Shown: positions 1-11,800 of the stretch, piece by piece
Position numbering within the stretch: the stretch's first letter is position 1
How the letters are laid out: each line of letters opens with the position of its first letter
Assembly (NCBI RefSeq): GCF_000003815.2
Contig: NC_049995.1
Span: 13,418,062 to 13,478,061 of the forward strand
Reading direction: 5' to 3'
Length of the DNA stretch: 60,000 nucleotides
From: Branchiostoma floridae
Taxonomy: Eukaryota; Chordata; Leptocardii; Amphioxiformes; Branchiostomatidae
Made by a program: the position numbers and the translations under genes
Notes under the pieces: model-generated
What the model was told of the DNA's origin: nothing
Databases searched by the model: none
Seen by the model: the letters and a program-made list of their open reading frames with translations, nothing else

Positions 1-859
1 ATACGTAAGTAACATGTAAACATCAAAGTATCATTATCAACATTCGTTTAAGTTCTGTAACACCAGGATCAACAGAATAAACTACACGATCTTCTTGCGG
101 GGAGATACAAAGATGGCGGCTTTCTGACGAAAACAACATGCCCCCGCCCTCCACATAGTCTCCTCCCTCGAAAACAGGAAGCTCCACCCCCACGTACACG
201 TTCTGGATAAACACCGTCGTCTATCCAGGAAACGTCCTGTTTGCGACGATTTCTGGATATCCAGGAATCGTCCTTCTGCTCAGGACGATTCCTGGATATC
301 CAGGATTCGGCATATTACGAAAGTTAGATACTGACGAAAGTTGGATACAACAGGAGGTCCTCTTGCTATGTACATGTTGATGGTGTTTCTTTGGTGATCA
401 TTTGTTGAGTTTGCCTATGTGACATTTCTTCCCCAAGCCTTGCCTGGCACAAAAACACTCCTGCAAGAAGCATGTCATGCATCGTTGCCTGTTTCAATGT
501 TACCTGTGAAGGCGTTTCTTGCTATACGGTCTGCCGAATGTCTAAAGTTCAGTCCCATGTCCCTTTGTTTGAGTCCCAGACGCTTAATCTAATGTGTCAG
601 CATGCAGGTGTTTTTGTTTGCACGGATTGTTTGCAAGCCACAGTCTCTGTTTACACTCCCCCCTTTCAAGGGGCGTATTTTTGGCCAAGTTTTACTTCCT
701 TGTCGTACTTGCACCCTGTGTCGCATGTTTTTGCTGGCGTCAGCTTGCGTCTATTGATTTTTTAACAAAAATATGCATACCACACACTTATGGCTACTAG
801 AAGTTTAAGATTTCCCTTTTATGACCTTTATTGAATGTCTACTTTGGATGGATTTTCAG
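1..859. other. Non-coding left edge, probably intron of the receptor gene
   Basis: No exon with convincing splice sites or protein-like sequence is seen here. The stretch holds a perfect stem-loop near 255-301 with a related half-copy just upstream (about 226-242) and a short imperfect repeat (CGAAAGTTAGATA) near 318-350. The open frames at 472-800 are low-complexity and lack flanking splice signals. Because the next feature is a phase-1 transmembrane exon, this is most simply the intron in front of it. Confidence 0.5.
255..301. repeat. Perfect 20-bp inverted repeat (stem-loop)
   Basis: Arms at 255-274 and 282-301 are exact reverse complements (GGATATCCAGGAATCGTCCT) around a 7-base loop, and each arm contains the self-complementary GGATATCC. 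A diverged extra half-copy lies at about 226-242. This is probably the end or core of a small palindromic element; no target duplication was identified. Confidence 0.8.
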
Positions 860-996
860 GAGGTGGCCTGAGCCTCTCTGCACGAAATGCACTTATTGGG
901 ACGTTGGTCTGCATTTTTATTGTAGTCATCCTTGCTTCTGCTATCTGGTATTGCAAAAGGAGGGTTAAGAAAAGAACCCAAGTTGGTGGGAATTAA
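860..996 (+). CDS. Alternative terminal transmembrane exon with short basic tail
   Basis: A pyrimidine-rich acceptor (TTTTCAG) at 853-859 opens a phase-1 exon that reads GGLSLSARNALIGTLVC, continues through a hydrophobic segment of about 20 residues (IGTLVCIFIVVILASAIWY) and a basic stop-transfer patch (CKRRVKKRTQ), and ends at a TAA stop at 994-996. It has the same phase and design (Gly-rich lead, one helix, basic residues) as the transmembrane exon at 2888. It is therefore either the last exon of a short-tail isoform of the same receptor or the last exon of a separate upstream paralogue. The ectodomain is outside the window. Possible poly(A) signals follow near 1895 and 2153. Confidence 0.6.
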
Positions 997-2887
997 TAAG
1001 GAAAGAAGGAAGGTGTATAGAGATGAGATTCGATTAGAATGTGACTCAGAGATAGAAACAGTCATGATGGCATTGACAGCTCAAATGAATAGGAAAGGCC
1101 TTAAAGGAAAAGAACTAGTGATGATAGCAGCTTTGAGAGAATATATGGGAATTGGCTAGAGCTATAAGCACATGTATTAGATAATGCGTCTCCTAAGATG
1201 TAAAATACAAAATGTATTATAATATATAATATATATACGTGTATATACAACTGATAAAATTTATTTTGGCTAAATACAAAATGTGTCAGGAGTATAATCG
1301 GAAATTTTTGATTTCCCTCTCAATCTATGCAAAATTTGAACAAGATCAGGGAAAGATAGCTTGTAGGTCACCTATATTGCAAAACAGTGTATGTTATATC
1401 ATTATATTGATTTGATAATATTGTCCAGAGCTTTATTTTCAATATTTCGAAAAGATGTCACTGTAAAAATTATCTTAAAAATAATCAAAGTCTTATCAGC
1501 AAGTTGATGGTGGCCACCTAAACACTAAGAAGAAGAAGAAGAGATGATTAATGCAAAAAGATTTTTAAGATCAGTTAAATCAGCTTTTACATTTTTTTAT
1601 CGAAAGTCATTCACAAGCGAAATAATTGGCAAAGATTTTATATGAAAATCATCACTTATTGTATATATACTTTATTGTTAAATCTACTGATGTCAAGCAA
1701 CATTTGATTCAAATACTAACCAGCATGCCTAATTGACTGCATAAGTGCAATATATTAATTTCTAATCTTGATAATTTATTGTTAAATTTAACTTTTACGC
1801 TGTTAACAGCATCTAACTTTCAAATTAACAGTCTGTTGTTGGATTGTAGTGACAACTTAGAGAATGTTCAAACGATTCACAATGTTGTCATCTGAATAAA
1901 AATTAGATTTGAATAATACTTATATTTAATAATCTGATGAACTTTTGGTCACAATGACAGTTGATAATAATGATAATAATTAATTAATATTGTCTCACTT
2001 GATATGATCTAAGTTCATGATTATTTCAATTGTCTTATTAATACATAACATATATCAATTGTTGCATGAGAAAGTTGCAAACAAATTATAAGCCATACTG
2101 CATGTACATGTTTGAATGAGACACAAAGTCTTTGTATAATCTTAACTTTCATTAATAAATTTAAGCATTGCTTAATATGATCTGTGTTAGTTTTGTTCAA
2201 TCATTTAACTTTAATTTTGAGTTCTATGCTGATTTTGCAAACATAGAACACATGTATGGAAAATGCACACTGAGCAATTTTACCACAGTTTTTAACTTCA
2301 TGCAGAGGTAGGATTTTGTTCATTTTTTGTCAATGAAGCTTCATTTATGTCTTGGTGCAAAATTTTAATTTTCAATCAAACAAATTCAGTAACAAGCATT
2401 TCAAATCGTTGATTTCAGTTGCTGCATGTAGGGTGGCATTTTTCTTTGCTAAACTTTCACATATAATTTTCCCTGACTGTTCAGTGTTGAAACCTACTCT
2501 TCTTTACTCTCTTTTCTTCCTTGCCTTTTTGCCTGACATGTGTCTTCTGTGTCTTTCTCCTTTCCCCTTGGTGTAATGATCTCTGTTTCACCATGCTATG
2601 ATTGAATGATGATTCTTGTTTTGTATATACCATAAAGTCCATTTCTTTTAGTATTATTTGTTTCAACATTATACACACAAGGAGCTTAACAGAATCATCA
2701 TATTTGGTTCTCTTCATTGTTAATACCTAAAAATAAGTTGTAACATGCCTTTTAAAACTAACACTGCATTTTGTATTATAATTATAGTCCTTCAGTAATT
2801 ATTAGAAAATACAAAAATTACTGCCATATCTTGGACCTGATTTGTCACTGTTGATTTTTATTCCGAATATTTCCTGTTCCCTTACAG
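997..2887. other. AT-rich non-coding stretch between two transmembrane exons
   Basis: This is 3' UTR of the short-tail form and/or intron. It is very AT-rich, with AATAAA-type signals near 1895 and 2153, and no exon was recognised. The short open frames at 2352-2717 look like noise. Confidence 0.5.
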
Positions 2888-5800
2888 CAGGTGGAGACAA
2901 CACCACTGTCATTGCCATAGCAGCAGCAGCGTGTGCGGTTGTCTTCTTTGCTATCATTGGTGTTGGCGTGTTTGTTTTCAGGAGAAGGAAATCAGCTAAT
3001 GGTGAGTGTGAGATCTGTTATGATGCATCTTTCATGTTTTTTTTCTCCAGATTGGTCTGCTATTTTATATTGAAACTTTCAAATGTTTCGTTTTATATTT
3101 GGCACATTACAATTAGTTTGTAACAGCACATTTTTGTTACCATGTCAAGATTATTTGCTCGCATTTTGTTTCAGACAAGAAAGATGTAGAGCTGAAGGAG
3201 AGGTTGGTTATCTTCTTTTTTAAAAGATTTTTTGTCTAATTTCATTTCAGTAGCCTTTCATTGAAACCTTTATGTTTTAAAGAAACACATTGTGTCTTGA
3301 TACATGCATGCCTAGATGTAGCTCTATGGTCTAGATGTAATTCTGCTTAGCTTCTAGCCTATTCTATTAAGCAACCAAAACATTAAACTGTCCAGGGATG
3401 TTGTAGCAAAGCTTTTGGCTTTCTTGTTAATTCGAATTGCTTCTGTTTCTTTTACTTTTTTGAATGAAGTTTGTCTTCCAGACTAAACATTATATTAATT
3501 GTACATGTATCTTGATACATGCCTATATAGAATAGGTCTACTGCAAGAAAAATTCCCCAAAGACACATTCTGTCAAGCGGGCAACTTATAACCCATAGAT
3601 TTTACACTTATTGTAAAACTTACTGTAATTTCTTTTATCTTGATGCATGCCTATAATAGATCTACTGCAGCAGTAAGAATTCTCAGTGGCTCATTCTGTA
3701 AAGCAACCAAGAACATATATATATAACCCATAGATTTTACACTTACTGTAAAACTTCTGTCTTTTCTCGCTGTCTTTGCATGTAGAATTGCTCCTGCTGA
3801 TAGACCAACATTCAATGGCATTACCAACCACGGTTTGGAACAAAGCACCGAAAACATCCCCGACAATGCTTATGCAGAAGTTCCCTCGAACGGGGAAGGT
3901 AAATACGACCATTTCTTCTCTTAATGCTGTTTTCTTTTCACGTTAATGTTTTTAACATAGGAAGCCCAAACCCATGGGTATTGCTCGACCCTACATCCAA
4001 GTCCCCGATTCCCCCACCAACCCAGCCCCTCCGACTAGTCTGGAAGATGATTTCGAGGGTCCGTATGCAACCTCTGGTTCTGGTAGGTTACCGTTGTGTA
4101 TCAAAGTGCTGTGCTGTGCTCTCAATAGCTAACCAAACCCATACAATAAAACCCTGCCAACTTGTTGTTACAACTGTTCCGTAGTTGTAACTTACACTCA
4201 CGGTTGTTGTTGTTTTGTATCCCACTAACCCAATCCCATCCCTACATGTATGTCGTTCTGTATTATGAGGCCACATTGTTTTTTTTAATTTGCTTGTTTG
4301 TCTATAGTTGTTTTTTATTCATTTGGGACAGGCAGGTTATATCGAGGAATTCAGATTATGTTGAGGGATTATGTGGTGGGTAACAATCTAGATAAAAAGT
4401 AAAAAAGAGGATACCATTTTTTGCTGAAAATTGGGTGATCTCACTTCAATACAAACAAGCCTATGCATACTGACATGCTAGTTTGACAAAAATCTGAAAC
4501 TTTTGCTTTCCTCTACGCTTAGTTCCAATGTCTGGTTCGAACCCTTATGACGATGTGCACTTTGAGCGGGACGACAAGACAGGATCCGTTGCCGGGGCAA
4601 CAGCAGGACCTCTAGATCCCTCAGCAGAGTATGCTACTGTCAACAAGAACAGTGAGTTGTTTGTTTGTTTGTTTGTTTGTGTAAGGCAGCAAAATATCAA
4701 ATTTGCTGTTATATGGAATTTGTAAATCTAGGCTCCTTTTACTTTTAGTTGGTTCATGGTGCTATCAAAAGGATATTCAAAGAAAATATATTTCCTTCAT
4801 TTGATATGCATGTACATCTACTGGAGAGAGAGGAAGAGAAATTAATATACATATGATGAAACTTTGGGTGTTGACCATGTTGGGTTGTGTATCCCTTGTA
4901 TCAGTAATACAAAGGCCACAAAATAGCTCAATAAACCACACCCAAAATTACACAGTTTTACAGCCCAGTGCTGATGATATCTGACTCATGTTTACATCAG
5001 GGTCTGCAACACAAGGGACCCGATATGTCCCATTGATTGCCTTCTTTGTTTGGTATCAATGGATAGAAAAGTGACTCATACCTTCAGCATAGGGACGGAA
5101 AGACTTTCAGTTTTAGGTGTACACAATGGTGTGTCAGGGCATTCAGTCAGGCCAATAACATAGACACTTGTGAAAGCAGATCTTTAGATGTCTTAGTCAA
5201 AAGTCACACTTAGTCTAGAATATGTAGCCATACCGATGGCATATCTTAACCCTTGTAGTGCTGCAACCAACATATGTCACTTGGGAACATATGCTGATAC
5301 TGTTTTTACTACTTTTATGATTTTTTGTTACTTTCCTGCCAATAACCATATAAAGTTATACATCTGATTCATTTTACAAAGCTTTTAGCTGGAAGGTCTC
5401 TACTTTTGAAAAATGTAACATAGTGAAAACAGTACCCCTCCTTTCCAAAGGGTCTAAAACACCAAGAATTCGGAAAAATTATGGTGAAAATTTGCCAGCA
5501 GCACAAGTGAAAGAAAGTATTTTCATCATGATAATATGATATGTCACGCGGCCATAAAATTTTCAGATGTACTGATTAAAAGTTATACATGGATAGCATA
5601 TAGCCATAGGCATAAAGTAAAAACAAACTTTGATGTGTATTATGATGAGTCGTGCCAATAACATAGAAAGTGAAACCAGAATTTCAGAGGTATCCAGATG
5701 TGAAACTCTGATGAGTCATGCCTGAAAGTGAAAGCAGATGTTAGGTGTGTCCAACAACACAGGTAAACACACCTGTTGCTAGAGGCACACACAATGTATG

Positions 5801-8800
5801 TGAGAGTCACTAAATGGTACTATGACGCAGGCACACTACATCTAATTGCATGGGCCAATTTCTGAAATGAGAAGTATAATCATTATAATTGTGAAAATTA
5901 ATATTGCAGTCACACAATTGTGATTTTCACTGGAGAAATTCAGAATAACATTCTATAGTATCATATTTACCAGACATTACGGTAAGAAATAGTGAATTCA
6001 AGTATGGTTTGCATTCAAACTAGCTTTGAACTCTCAAATTACAGACACCAGACATAAAAGCCTTGCACAGAGACGTGACGTGAAATTCGATTAGAGCAGC
6101 TAAAAGCATCAGGTGGATAATTACATCAATTATTCATATATGGGGACTGTAATGTCTGGCTCTAAAACATAGACAGAGGTTCTGGAAAATATTTAGTAAT
6201 CTTCGTAGAGTGCCTGTCAGGAGTTCATCATGAAAGCATTGTTTGGAGCCCATGATGTTGATTTTCCTTGTAGAATCTATCATTTTATATTAAGCTGCTG
6301 AAAACACATTTTCACCCTTTTTATGCACTTTTTTCATATGTTTAGACTGTAATACCTGACTCTAAAACACTCTATAAGCTCTGGAAAATATTTAGTAATC
6401 TTCGTAGAGTGCCTGTCAGAAATATATCATGAAAGTAAGACTTTCTCCAGCTTTAAATTTTTGTCCGTCCCTCTCATTGTCTTGGAGCCCATCATGTTGA
6501 TTTTCCCTTGTAAAATCTGTCATTTTAAGCTGCTGAAAACACATTTACATCACTTTTATTATGTACTGAACTTCAGATTTTTGGAAAGGATGAGGTGAAA
6601 ATTTTGTCCTTCATTATAAGTTCATAACAAGCAAATTACCGTCCCAGAACAGAGGGACAAGTCCTGGACATGTCAGAAACAATATTGTAGACAGGAAAAC
6701 AGCCCCTAGGCAGTGAGGCTTACTGAGCTGTGTATTTGGAAGCATGCCAGAAACAGATTACATGCTCTGTATGGGGTAAAGTCTGACAAGTGAGGGGGAG
6801 GGGCAGTGTGATAGCCAGATAGGTGGTGAGGAAATCTTTGGATAAGGAATGAAGACTCTTTCATTGTGGTTTCACAGTTCCCTGTCAAAATGCTATAGGA
6901 CAGATGTCAAGCTTGTAGTTACTGTCTATTCTTCTTTTAATGGGAATAAAATGCTTTACATGTCTGTGACAGTTGGACTTACATGTAACTGTTTGCTGTT
7001 GACCCTTATGCTCTCTGTGGGGTTAAGTCTGAAATTGTAGGGGAGGGGCAGTGTGATGGGCAGATAATGGAAGGGGAGGGGGCGTTTGGATAAGGGGATT
7101 GAGACTTTTCATTGTTGTTTTCACAGTTCCCGGTCAAAATGGTGTAGGACAGATGGCAAACTATCAGTTTAATCTCTGAATGTTGATATTAGATATTTGT
7201 AGTTATTGTCTCTCTTTTTTTTCACTGGAAATAAAGGCTTTACAAGTTTATAACTGTTGTTGACCTTGACCCTTATGAGAGAGAGAAACATGTCTGTGGC
7301 CTTATCTACAATAGCTAGCCTAAGGGTGGGCAACTTGTCTGTTCTTTTTTTTTTTTTCAATGGGAATAAATGTTTATAACAGTTAGACTTACATGTACAT
7401 GTAACTGTTGGCTGTTTTTGACAAAGTTTCATCCAAGTATATATTAGGTCTTGGTTAATTTCTGCCTTCTTGGAAGTATTTACTCAGAGCAGTTAGCTGT
7501 TCACTGTAATGCTTGAAATAGGGGCCTGAGCCACAGATTCCAGGCACGCTCATAGGGGGTATAGTCCACAGTAACTAGGGGGAGGGGCAGTTTGATGTGA
7601 TGATCTGGTGCTAATTATTAGGGAGGGGAAACTGGGATTAGTGATGATGGGCCCTCTTGTTGTCTTGTTATCACCTCTTTATAAGGATGTGAAAATGCTT
7701 CCAGATGGAAATGTTTGTGGGGTATAGTTTAAAATAACTAGGGGGAGGGGCGATCTGATGTGATAATCTGGTGCTAATTATTAGGGAGGGGAAAGTGGGA
7801 TGAGAATGATAGGCCCTGGTGTTGTCTTGTTATCACCCCTTTGTAAAGAGTGTGAAAATGCTTCCAGATGGAGTTTGTGGGGGGTATAGTCTACAGTAGC
7901 TAAGGGGAGGGGCAGTAGGATGCATGATAATTGTTTGGATGGGGAAACTAGGATCTGGATGATGGGTCCTCTTGTTATCTTGTCCTCACTTCTTTATAAG
8001 GGTGTGAAATGGCTTCCAGATTGAGATTACTGTGTGGGGGGTTTAGTTTACTATAAATAGGGGGAGGGGCAGTGCGATCTGTGCTTATTGTTTGGGAGGG
8101 GAAGCTTAGATAAACAATGATGGACACTCTTGCTATCTTGTTGTCACCTAAGGGTGTGAAAATACTTCCAGATAAACCTTACAATGGGGGTATAGTTTAC
8201 AATAACTAGGGGGAGGGGCAGTAGGATATGTGCTAATTGTTTGGAGTGGAAACTGGGATCAGAAGCAATGGGTCCTCTTGCAAGCCCTTTGTAAGGGTGT
8301 ACAAATAGCATCCAGATGGAGCAAAAGCCCCACCCATTTGGTATCTTTGATCCTAAGTGCCACACTTTAGTCACAGCATCTAGATCTAACATAACATATT
8401 GTTATAGTGCTAGAATAGGATTGAAGTAAGACAACGCAAAGTAAAGCTATGAGAGAATTCTGAACCACTCCAAGGTCCAACCTATTGTATTGGGTTTCCA
8501 TATCAAGAAAGACCAGGGGTTCTCATCACATTCAGGGGTTGGAAAATGCATGTCAACATGCTGTAAGCCCCCATGTAATGCCGGACTGATCAGTTATTTC
8601 CACTCAATATGCATCAAATTGGCCCCTGTTATTCTGTCCAGATGGTTCAGAGTACAGCAGGTAAATGGTTCTGGAGAGCCAGCCAGCATTTGAGTTTGTA
8701 TTTCAATTTACACAGAGTGTATAAAGTCATATTTGATCTTAATTATCGTACAAAATAATGTAATAAACATTGTTTCAAAGAGGCTTTGAAGTCGGGTTGC

Positions 8801-11800
8801 TATTTACTTTTTTTATCAAGTCAAAGATGTTATTCAGAAAAATGGCTTCAATGATCGATTTATACATTGACTCAAGTTTGAGTTGCTATTTGCTCACTAT
8901 CAAATCATATTTAGCAACCCATAATCATTGTTTACATACTATTTAGTTTTTACATTGTTTCAGAAAATTACTGTACACTTTGACTCAATTTTGATTTACT
9001 ATTTGCTCTCTATTAAATCATATCTAGCAACCCATGATTTTTATTTTCCAACTCATAATTATTCTTACAAGGATACATTGTGGAAACGAAATTCAAAGAT
9101 CCATAGAACCTTTGATATTTGCTCCCTATGAAGTCATATTTGCAACCAATGAAATTGTTTTCCATCTACCTGCACAAGCCCCGAGCCATGAGGAAGGAAA
9201 TTCCTGTTTATCTGCCAAGTGTTACCTGTCGGTTAAGCTTTGAAGCCTGACTTTTGTGAACACAGCAACGGCCAGGGGCAAATAACATTCACTCAGGCGT
9301 CGGTTATATATTGAACTTTGTAGTGTTTGTCTTCTGTGTTAAACTAACATAATTTGTGGTAAGATGTGCTGTCACTTGAGAGAATCTGAGGAACAGAGGA
9401 GCTTTCGTCTCTAGGGAGAGTTTGAGGAACATGATTGAGAATCTTTGCACAAGCCAACATTTGTAAAAGTAGAAGATGACTTGAAATATGCCTCTCTTGA
9501 CCCAGGTCACAGTTCTTGATAATATGAAGAAGACATACAATATTGTAAGACTTAATTATAGGAAAATAATTTTAGATCTTAAGCTTGTTCTGCTGTCATG
9601 ACTTGCTTAATGCGGTAATTATGTAACTAATATAATATAAGTTGCTTCAAAATGTAAGCATTTCTAATCTCCAAGCAGATCCTACGGCGGCATAAGATTG
9701 TATCAAAAGCTGCCAGAGGAGTGAAGCTAAGCCTAGGAGGGTGTTTGGCTACCTACATAGCAAATGTACACCTCTTGGCTGACTACACTCCTTGGCCAGT
9801 TTAGTATACCACCGTAGGATCGATCTGCTTGGAGATTAAAGCATTTGGACACTCAGAAATACATGCACACCAGGATTCTAATGTTGACACCACAGAATAT
9901 TATTGACAAGGAAGTGTTTTAATTGATTTGGCCCGCAGCACATGGGTAGAGAGAGAGAGGCAACCTGTTACTTCAACTTTATATTCAGAAAATATTAACT
10001 TAATATGTACCTGCCAACTCTTGAATTAGTTTATAGAGGCCATAAACTCTCTACTTTAATGTGTAATTTATTAGGTAGTGAAGGGTCATGCAAGCTACCT
10101 GGTGTCGGCAGTTAGACTGTAGCCTTGTGCAAATATACTCACCTCATGAGTAGCATTTCTAAGAAATAGGTGTGGTAGCATTAAACTCTGTATGACCCCA
10201 AACCTCATTTAGAATGAAATCTAGCAAAATTAGAGGTCTGAAAGAAACCTTTTTTTCTTATTATTCATTTAAACATATTGAAACAAAACTTGAACACATT
10301 TTGTAAATCAGAGTCTGAGTTTCATCATCATCATTAACAGTTAACAGAGACAGGCAATATATGATATTTAAGTTCCTACTGGTACCAACGCTAATGTATG
10401 ATTGTGCATAACTGACATCATGTCCTCCTGATAGAATCATGTCATCTAGATCAGCTCTTTTCCTCACTGAACTATGTAATCGAGCCTTATTTTCGTGCGA
10501 GTGTCTGCGTAATTGATCAGACTTTTGTGATTATGACAGATTCTTGTCTAACCCCCAGGCTGATACAAATGTATCTGGAACTAGAAAAAACAGCTTATAA
10601 TTAGTGGGGACAGAAATTGAGGGGCTGTCAGGTCAGGAAACCTATGATATGCCATTTTCATTACCGATATTTCGTGAAACAGACTCAAAATAATGGCAGA
10701 GAATGTATGAAACCAGGACTCAGGACTGTCCATTATCTGATAAGACTCATGTCTAGCAGAATCATTGTGCCTGAAGTTCGTCCTGATCTGTTTTAGAGCC
10801 TTGTCCTGTGTGCGTGTCTGTATGATTGATTGGCACTTTGTCATTCGGACCAATACTGTCTTATCCTCAGGCTGATTCTTGGAACTAGGACAAGAAAGCT
10901 AATCCCATGGCATATGTTTTCCCAGAAAAACAGGTTACTAGACACATAAATCATTGGGGATATTGAATCAGGAAACCTTTATGATAATAGTTTTAGACAG
11001 TTAAATGGGCAGAGAGTCTGAGGTAGTGTCTGGGATGTGTTTTTATCTGTCTGAACATAAATCCCAAAATGCATTACTGTCTTGTTAGCTGTAATCAGGA
11101 AGCCGTTAGTGTCAGGAGTGTCTGGATTTGATTTGTTGTAAGGCCATGTTGATTTGATTATATGGATGACATCCGCGTGCGCACCAATTTTCGGCCGTTT
11201 CCAAAAAAAAAAAAAGTTTTCAACCACACTGTAAATCGTGCAAAGCAGCTGTAAGATGAGCACATATATGCTGTAGATTGAAAAAAAAGTATCAGAAAGC
11301 AGATAACTAATGTCATAGAATTCCAAAATAAATCTAAAGTCAAAGAATAAGATGTGAAAGGACAGAAATTAAAAAAATCTATTGTTGGTAGGGGTGGGTA
11401 CCAGTACAGAAAATTCAGGTACAGGTCCGGTTCAGGTTCAGAGGATCAGGTCCAGGTCCGGACCTGAACCTGTGAAAACTTTTGAATGGGCGATACTCAA
11501 CACAATGGTCAATTTTGCTACAAAGGAATCTGTGGAGTATTCGACTCCCACTGGCATATTAAAATACCATCTTCATGTAATCGAGGCTCTGTACCTTTGA
11601 CTGTAGAAACCTAGTACAAATATGACTATAAACTCTACTCGACATCGTTCTTGTTATTTTCTTGGCCCGGTAAGCCCCGAAACAACTATCCATTTTTTAA
11701 TAGGCGAAACCCGATCCACAGATTTTTTAAGGTCTGTTTTTTTGGACCTGTCCAAGAAGGAAAGAAAAAGTTTTGCACCCGTACGATGTACCGGTCCCTA

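Noticed and set aside
3924-4184. Alternative reading of the 3961-4082 exon (NPWVLLDPTSKSP...)
   Set aside because: The other frame gives the tail-like KPKPMGIARPYIQV and joins in phase to the next exon; this frame reaches a stop in exon 4523-4651.
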